DNA of 48,808 nucleotides from the NCBI RefSeq assembly GCF_000478195.2, contig NZ_AUZM01000046.1, positions 1 to 48,808 of the forward strand, given 5' to 3'. Of this stretch, positions 1 to 8,813 are shown in pieces (the first letter of the stretch is position 1; every line of letters begins with the position of its first letter). The DNA comes from Lyngbya aestuarii BL J. Its GTDB lineage: Bacteria; Cyanobacteriota; Cyanobacteriia; Cyanobacteriales; Microcoleaceae. The translations under genes were made by a program, and so were the position numbers. A model generated the notes under the pieces. The model was given only the letters and a program-made list of their open reading frames with translations. It had not been told where the DNA came from and ran no database searches.

Positions 1-1
1 G

Positions 2-541
2 GATCAAGCAGTGGTTGCTTTAGTTGAGCAAATTCTCTCAACAACAACTCCTTTAACGGTTAAACTCAACGGCGTGCGATCGCTTTGTTGGATAGAAACT
101 CTGAGTGCTATTGATCAACTTCAACATATTTTATTCACGAGTTTAGATCAGCCAACTTCTAACCCCTCATCCTTCTCAATTCATCAAGAAATCATTCAAG
201 GATTGGGACGAATGAGCAAACCTGAAGCGAAAATTCTAGCCAGTCAAATTTTAGTTGAATTTCTCCAAAGTCAACATCCCTCTCTGCAAATTCCGACGAT
301 TAAACAACTGGTTGCTTTAAGCTTAGGACAGTTAGGAAATATCACTGCTTTTGATCCTTTGGTACAACTGTTAGCAGATTCGGAAACCACTGTTCAATTT
401 CATTGTATCGCCGCCTTAAAACAGTTAGATTCTCCCTTAAATTCTCCCTCAGTCTATGAACGACTTCAACAACTTGCCCAACATCCTAATCTTGATCCCT
501 GTTTAAAACAGGGAATTGCGATCGCATTAACAGAATGGTAG
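2..541 (+). CDS. HEAT-repeat protein, C-terminal part (gene starts before the window)
   Basis: The frame is open from base 2 with no clear start, so this is the 3' end of a longer gene; a GTG at 11 is an in-frame possibility but has no ribosome site visible. The roughly 180 residues are leucine- and alanine-rich helical pairs, with segments such as QEIIQGLGRMSKPEAK, LVALSLGQLGN and LVQLLADSETTVQFHCIAALKQL that fit HEAT or PBS-lyase HEAT-like repeats. Proteins of this kind are scaffolds for protein contacts and, in cyanobacteria, are common in phycobilin lyases and in signalling proteins. No catalytic motif is visible in the part present, so the specific role cannot be given. It ends in TAG and is followed by an AT-rich gap and a decayed gene on the other strand. 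Confidence 0.7.
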   Translation, partial: DQAVVALVEQILSTTTPLTVKLNGVRSLCWIETLSAIDQLQHILFTSLDQPTSNPSSFSIHQEIIQGLGRMSKPEAKILASQILVEFLQSQHPSLQIPTIKQLVALSLGQLGNITAFDPLVQLLADSETTVQFHCIAALKQLDSPLNSPSVYERLQQLAQHPNLDPCLKQGIAIALTEW

Positions 542-647
542 CTTTCATAAATTGATTAAATGCAGAAACTCTAAAACCGAAGATTGAGAGCGTTTTTCAA
601 CTTCCTATTGCCTGGGCGAAGTGCTATAACTTTAGAAAAAAAGCCAA

Positions 648-908
648 TTAGGAATTAATTAAAATTTTACTAATTTGTTTGAGTGCGGCTAAAACTTGTT
701 CAATTTAGTTGTATCATTCGATAGATAACGCATAAGAACAACCAGATTTAGGCGGTTCAGTTTTAACCCATTTCACAAATACAAACTCTCGACCATTCAC
801 TAAAAAACCAAAGGTTGGTTTATCCCTATTCGGACTATTCGACAGATAAACGAACGCTTGTGGTAAGGCTTCCATCACATCAAATTTAGCGCTATAGAAA
901 CCCGGTTT
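648..908 (-). pseudogene. Decayed fragment of a cyanobacterial restriction-endonuclease-like protein
   Basis: Reading the minus strand from 908 gives an open stretch (PGFYSAKFDVMEALPQAF, then NRDKPTFGFLVNGREFVFVKW) down to TGA at 714-716, with a TAA directly upstream at 909-911 and no credible start. From memory, this resembles the middle to C-terminal part of small cyanobacterial proteins annotated as type I restriction endonuclease R-like, which carry similar FDVMxALPQAL and FGLVTNG segments. Past the stop, another frame reads EQVLAALKQISKIL before TAA at 648-650, which looks like the displaced C-terminal tail. The gene therefore seems to have lost its N-terminus and suffered an internal change. 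The family assignment rests on recalled similarity. Confidence 0.55.
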
Positions 909-931
909 TTATAACTCATAAAACAACAAGA

Positions 932-948
932 GGCGCAAACCTTGCGCC
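932..948 (-). terminator. Intrinsic terminator after opcA
   Basis: GGCGCAA (932-938) and TTGCGCC (942-948) form a perfect seven-base-pair GC-rich stem with a three-base loop. On the minus strand the hairpin is followed by CTTGTTGTTTT. It lies 27 bases after the opcA stop codon and is the best-formed terminator in the window. It probably ends the fbp-tal-zwf-opcA transcription block. Confidence 0.75.
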
Positions 949-975
949 CCAAAAGATTGAATTACAATTCTAAAA

Positions 976-2310
976 CTAACGCAATTGAAGAATTTTAGCC
1001 GTTAACGCTAAACTTTCTTCATACAAAACATCACGACCCCAACGTTGCAATTGTTGCGTCATTAGAGATTCTGCTTTTTGATCAGAAGTCGCTGTCACCT
1101 GTTCCGTGCGACAAGATTGGGCGCTTCCGCCGGCTTCCATCCGCATACAACCTGTGGTTTCTGAACACAAAATCGTGCAGCAATTGGCATTAGGGTTACT
1201 AGAAGTTAACCGCAAACCGACCAAATCACCGGGAATTTCACCATAATCAGCAGCAGGAATCGCCGCCAACTCAGCAACAACTTCCTTATCATTGGGAGCT
1301 TTAAACTTGACATATTTCAAGTCATAGTCTCCGCCTTCAGAAGTAAAAGAAATCGGTTTCCAATCGAGGCGAGAAGCATACCAACCCAAAAACATTAACG
1401 CTTGAGTTGCATTTCCCTTTTCATAATCAATCGCCACATTATCAATTTCACCCAACGACATCCGACGTTCAGGGGGGTCAAAAGCAGCGGCCGATAATTC
1501 TTGCCAGGGCGCCAAACGATGCCAATTCAAGTCAGCAATGTAAGTTTCTTGTTCGATCAATTCTTGCATTTTCAGCAATTCCGATTCCGGATCACTAAAA
1601 TAACAAGAATCCACAATCAAACAATTACTACAACCCGACAACCGCTTAAACAAATCTTGTTCGGGGTTGGGTGTTGCCTTCCACCAAACAAACTTCGGTA
1701 AGTCAGGAATCAGCAAAGACTCCACAATATCATCGACCCGTTCTAATGCTTCTTTAGTGCCACGTAGGGTAATATATTCAGCACAAATCAGACTTTCTTC
1801 GCTTTTTTGCTGAATCGGACAATAGGCAGAAACCTGAGCCGTGACACCTGTATCTTCCCCCATCGTCGGACAAAGAGTGATAATCCGACAAGGATTTTGA
1901 GCGGCGATCGCTTCACTAATACTAAAACCGCGACCATCTAAATTAGAAATTTTTTGGCGATCGCTGGGTAACTTCGCAAATTCTTCACGCAGTTTAGCGA
2001 GTGTGTGTGAGTCTACCCGACCAGTAATACTGAAACCATAAGTCTTTTGAGCTTCTTTAATAGCTTCGCGGGTTTCAGTACCGTGAATCCCATCAATTTG
2101 CCCGGAGAAAAACCCCAACCCGGCTAGAAGTTGTTGAAATTCTTCCGGCTCATAAATCACCATACTAAACGTCGCCGCCCGGGTAGCAACCGCCGTAGTC
2201 TTTCCGCTCCCAGCAGCTTGAGAGAGCCAGATCCCATTTAATTCTTCCTCAATTTCGTTAAGGGAGATATCTTTTGGTTTTTGCAGTGCAACAAGTGGTG
2301 TACTCTTCAT
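976..2310 (-). CDS. opcA: OpcA, glucose-6-phosphate dehydrogenase assembly/activator protein
   Basis: OpcA is the cyanobacterial protein that assembles and activates glucose-6-phosphate dehydrogenase, and it nearly always lies next to zwf, as here. The 444-residue product has the family layout: a short N-terminal helix (SLNEIEEELNGIW), a peptidoglycan-binding-like helical domain at about 55-107 (LLAGLGFFSGQIDGIHG ... YGFSITGRVD) and the OpcA domain proper (FVWWKATP, LIVDSCYF, YASRLDWKP). Near the C-terminus cysteines occur at 377, 378, 382, 388 and 400; the pair 382/388 has the spacing I recall for the thioredoxin-sensitive cysteines of Anabaena OpcA. The gene is 266 bases downstream of zwf on the same strand and is followed by a strong terminator. 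The ATG at 2310 gives the N-terminus usual for the family, though no good Shine-Dalgarno is visible. Confidence 0.93.
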   Translation of the reverse strand: MKSTPLVALQKPKDISLNEIEEELNGIWLSQAAGSGKTTAVATRAATFSMVIYEPEEFQQLLAGLGFFSGQIDGIHGTETREAIKEAQKTYGFSITGRVDSHTLAKLREEFAKLPSDRQKISNLDGRGFSISEAIAAQNPCRIITLCPTMGEDTGVTAQVSAYCPIQQKSEESLICAEYITLRGTKEALERVDDIVESLLIPDLPKFVWWKATPNPEQDLFKRLSGCSNCLIVDSCYFSDPESELLKMQELIEQETYIADLNWHRLAPWQELSAAAFDPPERRMSLGEIDNVAIDYEKGNATQALMFLGWYASRLDWKPISFTSEGGDYDLKYVKFKAPNDKEVVAELAAIPAADYGEIPGDLVGLRLTSSNPNANCCTILCSETTGCMRMEAGGSAQSCRTEQVTATSDQKAESLMTQQLQRWGRDVLYEESLALTAKILQLR

Positions 2311-2576
2311 GGTGTCAGTCGTTAGTGATTAGCTGTTAATTTTAGAGATGTTCAGTAAAAACATCTGTGGGAAGTCTTTGACAATCGGGCATCAGCAGTA
2401 TCGCTCATTCCAGTCAGTGCTATGCCCGGATAGTGATTAGTTTAGATCCTAAAAACGGGGACAGGTACTCATGCAAGAGGGAACAGGCAGGTAACAGACA
2501 ACAATCATCAGCGATCAGTTCTGTTCATTTGTCATCTGTCATCTGGTCACTGTTCCGATTGCCTCTCCCCACAATT

Positions 2577-4106
2577 CTACAGTCTGCGCCAATTACGACC
2601 ATGGCGGTTGAGTAACAATTCCGCTTCTACAGGTTCCCAAGTTCCCGCTTCATAGAAAGGAATCGCATCAGGGGGAGCAGGTGCATCCCAAGCTTCTAAC
2701 AGGGGAGTAATAATCTTCCAAGACGCTTCTACTTCGTCATCTCGGGTAAATAGCGTTTGATCACCGAGCATACAATCAATCAATAGACGAGCGTAAGCAT
2801 CGGTATTCGGCTTGCCAAAAGCGGAGTCATAGCGAAAATCCATATCAACCGAACGAGTTCTCAATGAATTTCCCGGCGTTTTCACGTCAAACCGCATAGA
2901 AATCCCTTCATTGGGCTGAATCCGCAGAGCGAGAACGTTGGGGTTCGCTTGTTTCGCCGCCGACTGGAACATCAAATAGGGAACTTCTTTAAACTGGATG
3001 GCGATTTCTGAAACTTTTTTCGGCATCCGTTTTCCGGTTCGTAGATAAAATGGCACCCCTTTCCAACGCCAGTTATCAATGTGTAGTTTCAGCGCTACAT
3101 AAGTCGGCGTAGTAGAGTTGGGGTCAGCCCCTTCTTCGTCTCGATAACCGGGGACTTGTTCGCCTTTCATCCAGCCGGGAGTATATTGACCTCTAATCGC
3201 CGAATTTTCCAGGTTGTTAATATCGGCAAGGTGCGTCGCCTGCAACACCTTCACTTTTTCGTTGCGAATGCTATCAGCATCAAGGGAGTTGGGGGCTTCC
3301 ATCGCCGTGAGCGAGAAAACCTGCATCAAATGGTTCTGCACCATGTCGCGCAACGCCCCGGAGGTTTCATAATAACCCGCCCGTCCTTCTAAACCAACGG
3401 TTTCTGCAACCGTGATTTGAACGTGATCAACAAATTGACGATTCCACAGGGGTTCAAAAATCGCATTGGCAAACCGGAACACCATCAAGTTTTGAACCGT
3501 TTCTTTGCCCAAATAATGGTCAATCCGGTAAACTTGTTCTTCTGCACAAACCTCACGGACAATCCGGTTGAGAACTTGGGCGGTACTCAAGTCGCGGCCA
3601 AACGGTTTTTCAATCACCAAACGCTGCTTTTTCGGGTCTGGCAACATACCCGCAGCACCGAGTTGTTGAATCGCTTCTCCAAAGAAAGCCGGGGCGACAG
3701 ACAGATAAAAAACACGATTTCCCCGTGTTCCCCGTTGTTCATCGAGTTCACTCAAAAATACTTTGAGTTTCTGATAACTTTCTGACTGATCGATATTACC
3801 GGAACAATAAAATAACCCCTTAGCAAAGTCGTTCCACAGTTCTTCTGACTGTAAGCCACCGCCAAACTCCTCGACACCGATTCGCATCTGTTCGCGGAAG
3901 TAGTCATGACTCCAATCTCGTCGAGCAACTCCGACAATGGTTAGTTCCGGAGGGAGCTTGCGTTCGAGCCGCATCTGATAGAGGGCTGGAACCAATTTAC
4001 GTTGAGTTAAATCCCCTGATGCACCGTAGATCACTAAAATCTGAGGTTCAGGGACGCGATCTTGTTGCAGTCCAACCCGTAACGGATTTTCCAGTAGTGT
4101 AACCAT
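2577..4106 (-). CDS. zwf: Glucose-6-phosphate 1-dehydrogenase
   Basis: This enzyme oxidises glucose 6-phosphate to 6-phosphogluconolactone with NADP+, the entry to the oxidative pentose phosphate pathway, the main NADPH source of cyanobacteria in the dark. The 509-residue length is normal. Visible motifs are the dinucleotide-binding [10 protein letters not shown] (28-37), EKPFG (166-170), the active-site RIDHYLGKE (194-202) and the sugar-binding [11 protein letters not shown] (354-364). Cys187 and Cys445 sit where, from memory, Anabaena G6PDH has its redox-active pair (188/447), so thioredoxin control is likely. The gene lies 384 bases after tal and before opcA. ATG at 4106 gives a standard N-terminus ([10 protein letters not shown]). 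Confidence 0.97.
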   Translation of the reverse strand: MVTLLENPLRVGLQQDRVPEPQILVIYGASGDLTQRKLVPALYQMRLERKLPPELTIVGVARRDWSHDYFREQMRIGVEEFGGGLQSEELWNDFAKGLFYCSGNIDQSESYQKLKVFLSELDEQRGTRGNRVFYLSVAPAFFGEAIQQLGAAGMLPDPKKQRLVIEKPFGRDLSTAQVLNRIVREVCAEEQVYRIDHYLGKETVQNLMVFRFANAIFEPLWNRQFVDHVQITVAETVGLEGRAGYYETSGALRDMVQNHLMQVFSLTAMEAPNSLDADSIRNEKVKVLQATHLADINNLENSAIRGQYTPGWMKGEQVPGYRDEEGADPNSTTPTYVALKLHIDNWRWKGVPFYLRTGKRMPKKVSEIAIQFKEVPYLMFQSAAKQANPNVLALRIQPNEGISMRFDVKTPGNSLRTRSVDMDFRYDSAFGKPNTDAYARLLIDCMLGDQTLFTRDDEVEASWKIITPLLEAWDAPAPPDAIPFYEAGTWEPVEAELLLNRHGRNWRRL

Positions 4107-4490
4107 TTACATTCCCTTGTCAATTTGGTTGAGGCGGTGACACTTTTTGTTTGTGTTAATTATCTGTTTTTGGCGATTAGCAAACCGTTAGAAATGAACA
4201 GTTACCCATTTTACTTTTTAGGCAAGGAATCTTTGAGGTTGAAAGCCTGACTCGGATTTGCTCTTGAGTGAGAATTTGCCGATTAATCTTTCTGCTTTGT
4301 TTCTCTAGGATACCTAAAATAATCCGGTTTTCAACTGAAGCTCTCATCTCTAAATGATCCGGTTGTCACCCGCTAATCACCTTTGGTCAATCAGACTTTC
4401 CCATCAACCCGGTTTTACTTACTCACTTCAATTGCATTCAATCGATGAGAAATCGGGTTTTTAGTTAACAAGTTTGTTCGCTTGCACTCA
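4107..4490. other. Gap between tal and zwf
   Basis: No gene or RNA is visible in these 384 bases. The stretch is AT-rich and contains several CCGGTT/CCCGGTTTT-type words (around 4321, 4359, 4406 and 4451) of a short motif also found at 896-909. The length suggests that zwf has its own promoter in addition to readthrough from tal, but no confident -10/-35 pair can be named. Confidence 0.4.
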
Positions 4491-5636
4491 CTATCCTACA
4501 GTCGAAAGCTGTTTAACCTTTTCTTCGAGAGAACTCATTAACGAAGTAAACGGTTTGACAAACTTATCAATGCCTTCGACTAACAATTGATCCATGACTT
4601 GATCGAGATCAATATTAATCTTTGGATCATTGAGACTTTCAATCAAATGATAGGCTTGATCAACCTCAGTTTCCACGCGATTTTCAACATCACAGTGATC
4701 GGCGCAAGCATCAATGGTATTCGGGGGTAAAGTATTAACCGTATTCGGCCCAATCAGTTCATCGACGTACATCACATCGCTGTAAGCCGGATTTTTGGTA
4801 CTGGTACTTGCCCATAAGAGCCGTTGTGCATTTGCTCCTTTGGCCGATAAAGCTTTCCAGCGATCGCTTTGAATAATTTTCTTGTATTCTTGATACGCAA
4901 TTTTAGCGTTGGCGATCGCCACTTTACCTTTAACTTTCTCCAGTTTGGCTTGATGATTGAGATCGGTAACTCCTTTGAGCTTGGCATCAACAGTATCATC
5001 AATCTGACTATCAATGCGACTGAGAAAGAAACTCGCAACCGAAGCCAACTTGCTAATGTCTTCCCCTTTGTTGACACGAGCTTCTAAGCCTTTGATATAA
5101 GCCCAAGCCGTATCAACATAACATTTCACCGAAAAAAGTAATGTGACGTTAACATTAATGCCGTGAGCAATCACCCGTTCTACCGCCGGAAGTCCTTCAG
5201 TGGTTCCAGGAATCTTAATCATCACATTTTCTCGGTCAATTGCTTTGTAATAGCGTAAAGCCTCTTTCACAGTGCTTTCCGTATCTTTAGCAATCGTCGG
5301 CGGAACTTCGATGCTGACATAACCATCTAATCCCCCAGTCTGTTCATAAACGGGCTTAAAGATGTCGCAAGCATTGCGAATATCCTCAAACACGAGAGAT
5401 TCGTAGATTTCCATCACCGACTTTCCGGCTTTAATCCCTTTGTCGATCTCCGCATCATAGATAGCGTTTCCCTTAATGGCTTTCTCAAAAATCGCCGGGT
5501 TAGAAGTAATTCCCCTCATCCCTTTTTCAACCATTAAGGTCTTTAATTCACCGGACTCAATAATGTCACGGCTTAAATTATCCATCCAGATACTTTGACC
5601 GAGATTGCCAATTTCTAGCAGATGATTTGTGGTCAT
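4491..5636 (-). CDS. tal: Transaldolase
   Basis: Transaldolase moves a dihydroxyacetone unit between sugar phosphates in the non-oxidative pentose phosphate pathway. The 381-residue protein shows GITSNPAIFEKAI (42-54), the Schiff-base lysine in MIKIPGTTEGLPA (Lys141) and INVNVTLLFS shortly after. The length matches the longer bacterial transaldolases found in cyanobacterial fbp-tal-zwf-opcA groups rather than the short 220-residue type. It lies 118 bases after fbp on the same strand. The start at MTTNHLLEIGNLGQS is the normal family N-terminus. Confidence 0.96.
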   Translation of the reverse strand: MTTNHLLEIGNLGQSIWMDNLSRDIIESGELKTLMVEKGMRGITSNPAIFEKAIKGNAIYDAEIDKGIKAGKSVMEIYESLVFEDIRNACDIFKPVYEQTGGLDGYVSIEVPPTIAKDTESTVKEALRYYKAIDRENVMIKIPGTTEGLPAVERVIAHGINVNVTLLFSVKCYVDTAWAYIKGLEARVNKGEDISKLASVASFFLSRIDSQIDDTVDAKLKGVTDLNHQAKLEKVKGKVAIANAKIAYQEYKKIIQSDRWKALSAKGANAQRLLWASTSTKNPAYSDVMYVDELIGPNTVNTLPPNTIDACADHCDVENRVETEVDQAYHLIESLNDPKINIDLDQVMDQLLVEGIDKFVKPFTSLMSSLEEKVKQLSTVG

Positions 5637-5754
5637 AACTGCAATTCCTGTAACGTCTACAAATTCAATCGGTGGGTTTTTTAGAGTAGATGATGATGGT
5701 GTTTTTTTTACGCCGAACTCTGGTAATATTGACCGCTCGTGCGTGTAGAAACGA

Positions 5755-6819
5755 CTATTTTTGATCGCGACGCTCCCGATCTTGAATAAAGGACTTCACT
5801 AAGGTCACATCTTCTTTACTCCCAATAACTAGGGGTGTACGTTGATGTAACTTTTCTGGAACCACATCCATAATTTCCTCTGTTCCGGTAGAAGCCTGTC
5901 CTCCAGCTTGTTCCATTAAATACGCCATCGGAGCCGACTCATAAAGCAAACGGAGTTTTCCTTCGGGTTTTTTCACCGTACCGGGGTATAGGAATACACC
6001 CCCTTGATACAAAATTCTATGAATATCTCCCACTAACGCACCGCTATATCGAGCCGTGTAACCGTCGTGACGATGAACATAGCGGATATAATCGCGAATC
6101 GATTCATCCCACTGCCAGAAGTTGCCTTCGTTAACGCTGTAGACCGGGCCATGATCCGGAACTTTGATGTTCTCATCTGCAAGGATAAACTCACCCAGAC
6201 TCGGGTCAAGGGTGAAGGAATGTACGCCTGTTCCAATGCTGTAAACCAGCAATGTACTTGGGCCATAGAGGATGTAACCAGCGCCGATTTGTTTATGTCC
6301 ATGTTGCAGCAAGTCGGAAGCCGTACCGTCTTCGTCGTTGCCTTCCTGCTGTCGAATTGAGAAAATTGATCCCACATTCAAGTTCGTATCCAGATTGGAT
6401 GAACCATCTAAGGGGTCGTATAGCAAGGTGTAACGTCCGACAGGGCAGTTTTCAGGAATGTAATAGGGGTTCTCCATTTCTTCTGAAGCCAAGCGACAGA
6501 CTAAGCCGCTTTGTTTGAAAACGGAGATAAACACTGAGTTGGAATAGAGATCCATTTGCTTGACTTCTTCACCTTGGACGTTCACACTGCCCGTGAACCC
6601 CAAAGCATCATCGACTAATCCCGCTCGACTCAAACGGCGTGCGATTAACTTACCCGCTAGTCCGATGCGGTTCATCAATGCACTGATATCTTGAGCATCG
6701 GGTGAAAAACTATTGAGTTGTTCGAGAACATGACGGGATAGCGTGGTGCAGTCCCGATCTATATATTGTCCCTGATCCATCGGATCGGAGGGCGTAGGCT
6801 TGGCTGGAATCTGAACCAT
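5755..6819 (-). CDS. fbp: Class I fructose-1,6-bisphosphatase
   Basis: FBPase hydrolyses fructose 1,6-bisphosphate to fructose 6-phosphate; in cyanobacteria the class I enzyme supports gluconeogenic recycling of carbon through the oxidative pentose phosphate cycle. The metal-binding motif DPLDGSSN lies at 135-142, and the N-terminal CTTLSRHVL and the C-terminal substrate segment ([19 protein letters not shown]) are intact. The frame stays open 15 codons further up to 6864, but ATG at 6819 is chosen: CGGAG precedes it by about 8 bases and the product [12 protein letters not shown] matches usual FBPase starts. Length is 354 residues. It is the first gene of the fbp-tal-zwf-opcA group. Confidence 0.93.
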   Translation of the reverse strand: MVQIPAKPTPSDPMDQGQYIDRDCTTLSRHVLEQLNSFSPDAQDISALMNRIGLAGKLIARRLSRAGLVDDALGFTGSVNVQGEEVKQMDLYSNSVFISVFKQSGLVCRLASEEMENPYYIPENCPVGRYTLLYDPLDGSSNLDTNLNVGSIFSIRQQEGNDEDGTASDLLQHGHKQIGAGYILYGPSTLLVYSIGTGVHSFTLDPSLGEFILADENIKVPDHGPVYSVNEGNFWQWDESIRDYIRYVHRHDGYTARYSGALVGDIHRILYQGGVFLYPGTVKKPEGKLRLLYESAPMAYLMEQAGGQASTGTEEIMDVVPEKLHQRTPLVIGSKEDVTLVKSFIQDRERRDQK

Positions 6820-7465
6820 GATTTCGTCTCCGGTGTCTACTCGTCTCGCCTTTGACAGTCTCACCTACAAGCTTTATAACTTGTCGAGAGATTTTTGCTG
6901 TTTCCTCTTTTTGCTGGACTAGACTTCAGAAAAATCTAACTTTTGCGACTTCGAGTCCACAAGCATTTTAGTTTGACTTCTACTGACTGGCTGACAGCAG
7001 AAAGATCTCCATCTATATTAAGGAGACTTTTTGGGTCAGACGGCCAAATTTTAAGCTAAGTTTTATATCTTTCGTCTGTTGTTAAGGTAAATTTATTTTT
7101 TTTTCTTAAAGAATAAAGATTAAGTTCTTGTATATCGGTTTAAGATTGGTGGGTGGGTCGTGGAACGAGGAATAGGGAACCATCAGCTTTTTTTGTCACT
7201 TCGAGGAGAGGAAACTTAAAAACAAAAGTCCAGAAGCCCTAGAAACCAATGGTTACACCTGATCTGTATCAATTGGCGAGTCTTGATCGGGAATTTGCAA
7301 AGATTAAAGTGGCTGATGAGGTTGAGCCACTTCAACACAATAATTAAGCGGGACTGTTCCACAGGATAGACGATCTCCGTTCCTCACACCTAAAAAAAGT
7401 AATTTAGAACCTCTTTTACTGAGTCACCAAAACTCAGATTAAAAGCTCAATATCCTTAAATAAAG
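6820..7465. other. Upstream region of fbp; hairpin and doubtful mini-ORF
   Basis: No secure gene is seen in this 646-base AT-rich stretch, which should hold the promoter of the fbp operon (minus strand). A perfect inverted repeat, AAGTGGCT (7307-7314) and AGCCACTT (7325-7332), makes an eight-pair stem with a ten-base loop; it has no T-run, so it is not a typical terminator. A plus-strand frame at 7249-7347 (32 residues, MVTPDLYQLASLDREFA...) spans this hairpin but has no nearby ribosome site, so it is not called as a gene. Confidence 0.35.
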
Positions 7466-7702
7466 CTATATTTTTATGGAACTATAACGATTGCGAGGAT
7501 GATTCATTTCTAGATCTTCAACGTCTGAATAACGTACATATTCAGGCTGTTTTTTATCTATAAAATAAGTCGGCTGAGAACAATCTTTGTTGTAATCACT
7601 TTTCTCGAAGCTTCGATCATCTTGTTCATTTGAGGAAGATGATCCCTGATCATTCCAGATTAAAACAACGGCGAGGATAAGGTAAACCAAAACAACTTCC
7701 AT
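7466..7702 (-). CDS. Small single-pass membrane protein, unknown
   Basis: The 78-residue product has a hydrophobic N-terminal segment (VVLVYLILAVVLIW, about 3-16) followed by a polar, charged tail with serines, Asp/Glu and tyrosines. The ATG at 7702 has AAGGAG about 10 bases upstream, which supports a real gene. It could be a short anchored or secreted protein; no family is recognised. It lies downstream of the FHA/PRC cluster on the same strand but is separated from it by 442 bases. Confidence 0.6.
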   Translation of the reverse strand: MEVVLVYLILAVVLIWNDQGSSSSNEQDDRSFEKSDYNKDCSQPTYFIDKKQPEYVRYSDVEDLEMNHPRNRYSSIKI

Positions 7703-8144
7703 ACTGAGACTTTCTCCTTATTTGTGTGAGGAAACCGAGGTTTTTGACCTAAAAGTATTACTTTCAGGATACTTAACTATTTCTTATCCTACTCGGTATG
7801 ATGAAAGTAATAATGAGTGCTACTCTACAGAAATTTAGACCGAATTATAGTAGGGTGATTGAAACTTAAATAAAGCTTAAAAAAAGCTGATCTTAGTATT
7901 GGGTTTGTTATGTTGAGTGAGATTAGCGAAAAATTTAATAATATTTAAAGACGAATTTTAATCTTTTTCTGTATCATTTGTGGTTTAATTTTAAGTTAAC
8001 TTAAAGTTAACCCCTTGAAAAATCAACGAGAAAAGACGTGGACCCCTCTGTGAGTTGATTCCGCTTCTCTGATCCCCTCCAATTATTTAAAGAAGTGTCA
8101 CAGTAGAGAGAGAGTAGAGCTAACTCTCCTGCTGAGAAATACTA
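7703..8144. other. Gap between small membrane protein and FHA gene
   Basis: AT-rich non-coding stretch of 442 bases. It contains the spaced TTAA array at 7984-8012 and an inverted repeat GAGAGT (8110-8115)/ACTCTC (8123-8128) just after the stop of the FHA gene, which might be a weak terminator on the minus strand although no T-run follows. Nothing else is recognised. Confidence 0.4.
7984..8012. promoter_or_regulatory. Three TTAA-containing repeats at 11-base spacing
   Basis: TTAATTT (7985), TTAACTT (7996) and TTAACCC (8007) are exactly 11 bases apart, one DNA turn, like sites for OmpR/PhoB-type regulators. The array lies about 280 bases upstream of the small membrane protein gene. The surroundings are AT-rich, so chance is a real possibility. 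Confidence 0.25.
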
Positions 8145-8669
8145 CTATTCCAAGAAATCTATCCTTGTCGTTGAGTTATCATCACTATCACCTTCATCAT
8201 CATCATCATCATCATCAATTTCAAACTCAAACTTTTCTTCTGCTAAAACTTCTTTTTGTTGTTGAATTTTATTCATGTCTTCGGTTGTCGTAAACGCATC
8301 TGAAGTCAAAGTTTGTGAACCTTGAGAATCTTTGCTCTCATCAGATGAAGGTGTTTTATTCATTTCACCTAAACTAAATTTCACCATTAATCTAGGCCCT
8401 GAATTGCCGAGACAAATGACCATTCCATCTTTAATAAAAAACTGATTTAAAGGTTTGTTATTGATATATGTACCATTTGTACCAAAACTGACAACCTCCC
8501 ACCCTGATTCTCGGTTCCAGAGTTCTAAATGATGACGAGAAACAACAGCATTATAAATCACAATATCATTATCTTTTGCACGGCCTATCCGAATGACTGA
8601 CTTCTCTTTAAAAGTCCATCGGTTGACAGGTATGGGTTGAGTTGGGTGAATGAGGATCAGAGTAATCAC
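8145..8669 (-). CDS. FHA-domain protein with acidic tail
   Basis: FHA domains bind phosphothreonine peptides. Here one FHA domain fills about residues 1-110: the conserved pieces are IRIGRAKDNDIVI, SRHHLEL and GTNGTYINNKPL, which carry the Gly-Arg, Ser-Arg-His and Asn-Gly-Thr positions of the fold. The remainder is a low-complexity acidic tail with seven consecutive aspartates encoded by a trinucleotide repeat. The GTG at 8669 is preferred because the paralogue at 9703-10167 begins with the same GTG-ATT context. No kinase or phosphatase lies nearby. The protein shares its order of features, IxHPxQxIPVxxWTFxxKxVIRIGR, with that paralogue, so the two arose by duplication. Confidence 0.88.
   Translation of the reverse strand: MITLILIHPTQPIPVNRWTFKEKSVIRIGRAKDNDIVIYNAVVSRHHLELWNRESGWEVVSFGTNGTYINNKPLNQFFIKDGMVICLGNSGPRLMVKFSLGEMNKTPSSDESKDSQGSQTLTSDAFTTTEDMNKIQQQKEVLAEEKFEFEIDDDDDDDEGDSDDNSTTRIDFLE
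8194..8217. repeat. (TCA)8 microsatellite inside the FHA gene
   Basis: Eight perfect TCA units on the plus strand encode seven aspartates (GAT) on the minus strand. Length change by slippage would vary the acidic tail without shifting frame. Confidence 0.9.
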
Positions 8670-8813
8670 TTATGGATCTAAAACTGAGATAAAAATATAC
8701 CTAAAAGGTTGAGTTTGAATCATTTATTAGTCCGATGATTTGCTTTTTATTGGCTTTAAATTTGATCGAAGTCTCGCAAAACTGATCATTTTTGAGTTAT
8801 TCATAACTTCAAT

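Noticed and set aside
976-2310. AAGSGKTT in OpcA as a Walker A nucleotide site
   Set aside because: The first position of the pattern is Gln instead of Gly/Ala, no Walker B follows, and this segment lies in the variable linker of the OpcA family.
7249-7347. 32-codon plus-strand frame as a gene
   Set aside because: There is no ribosome-binding site close to the ATG, no recognisable product and a hairpin runs through it.
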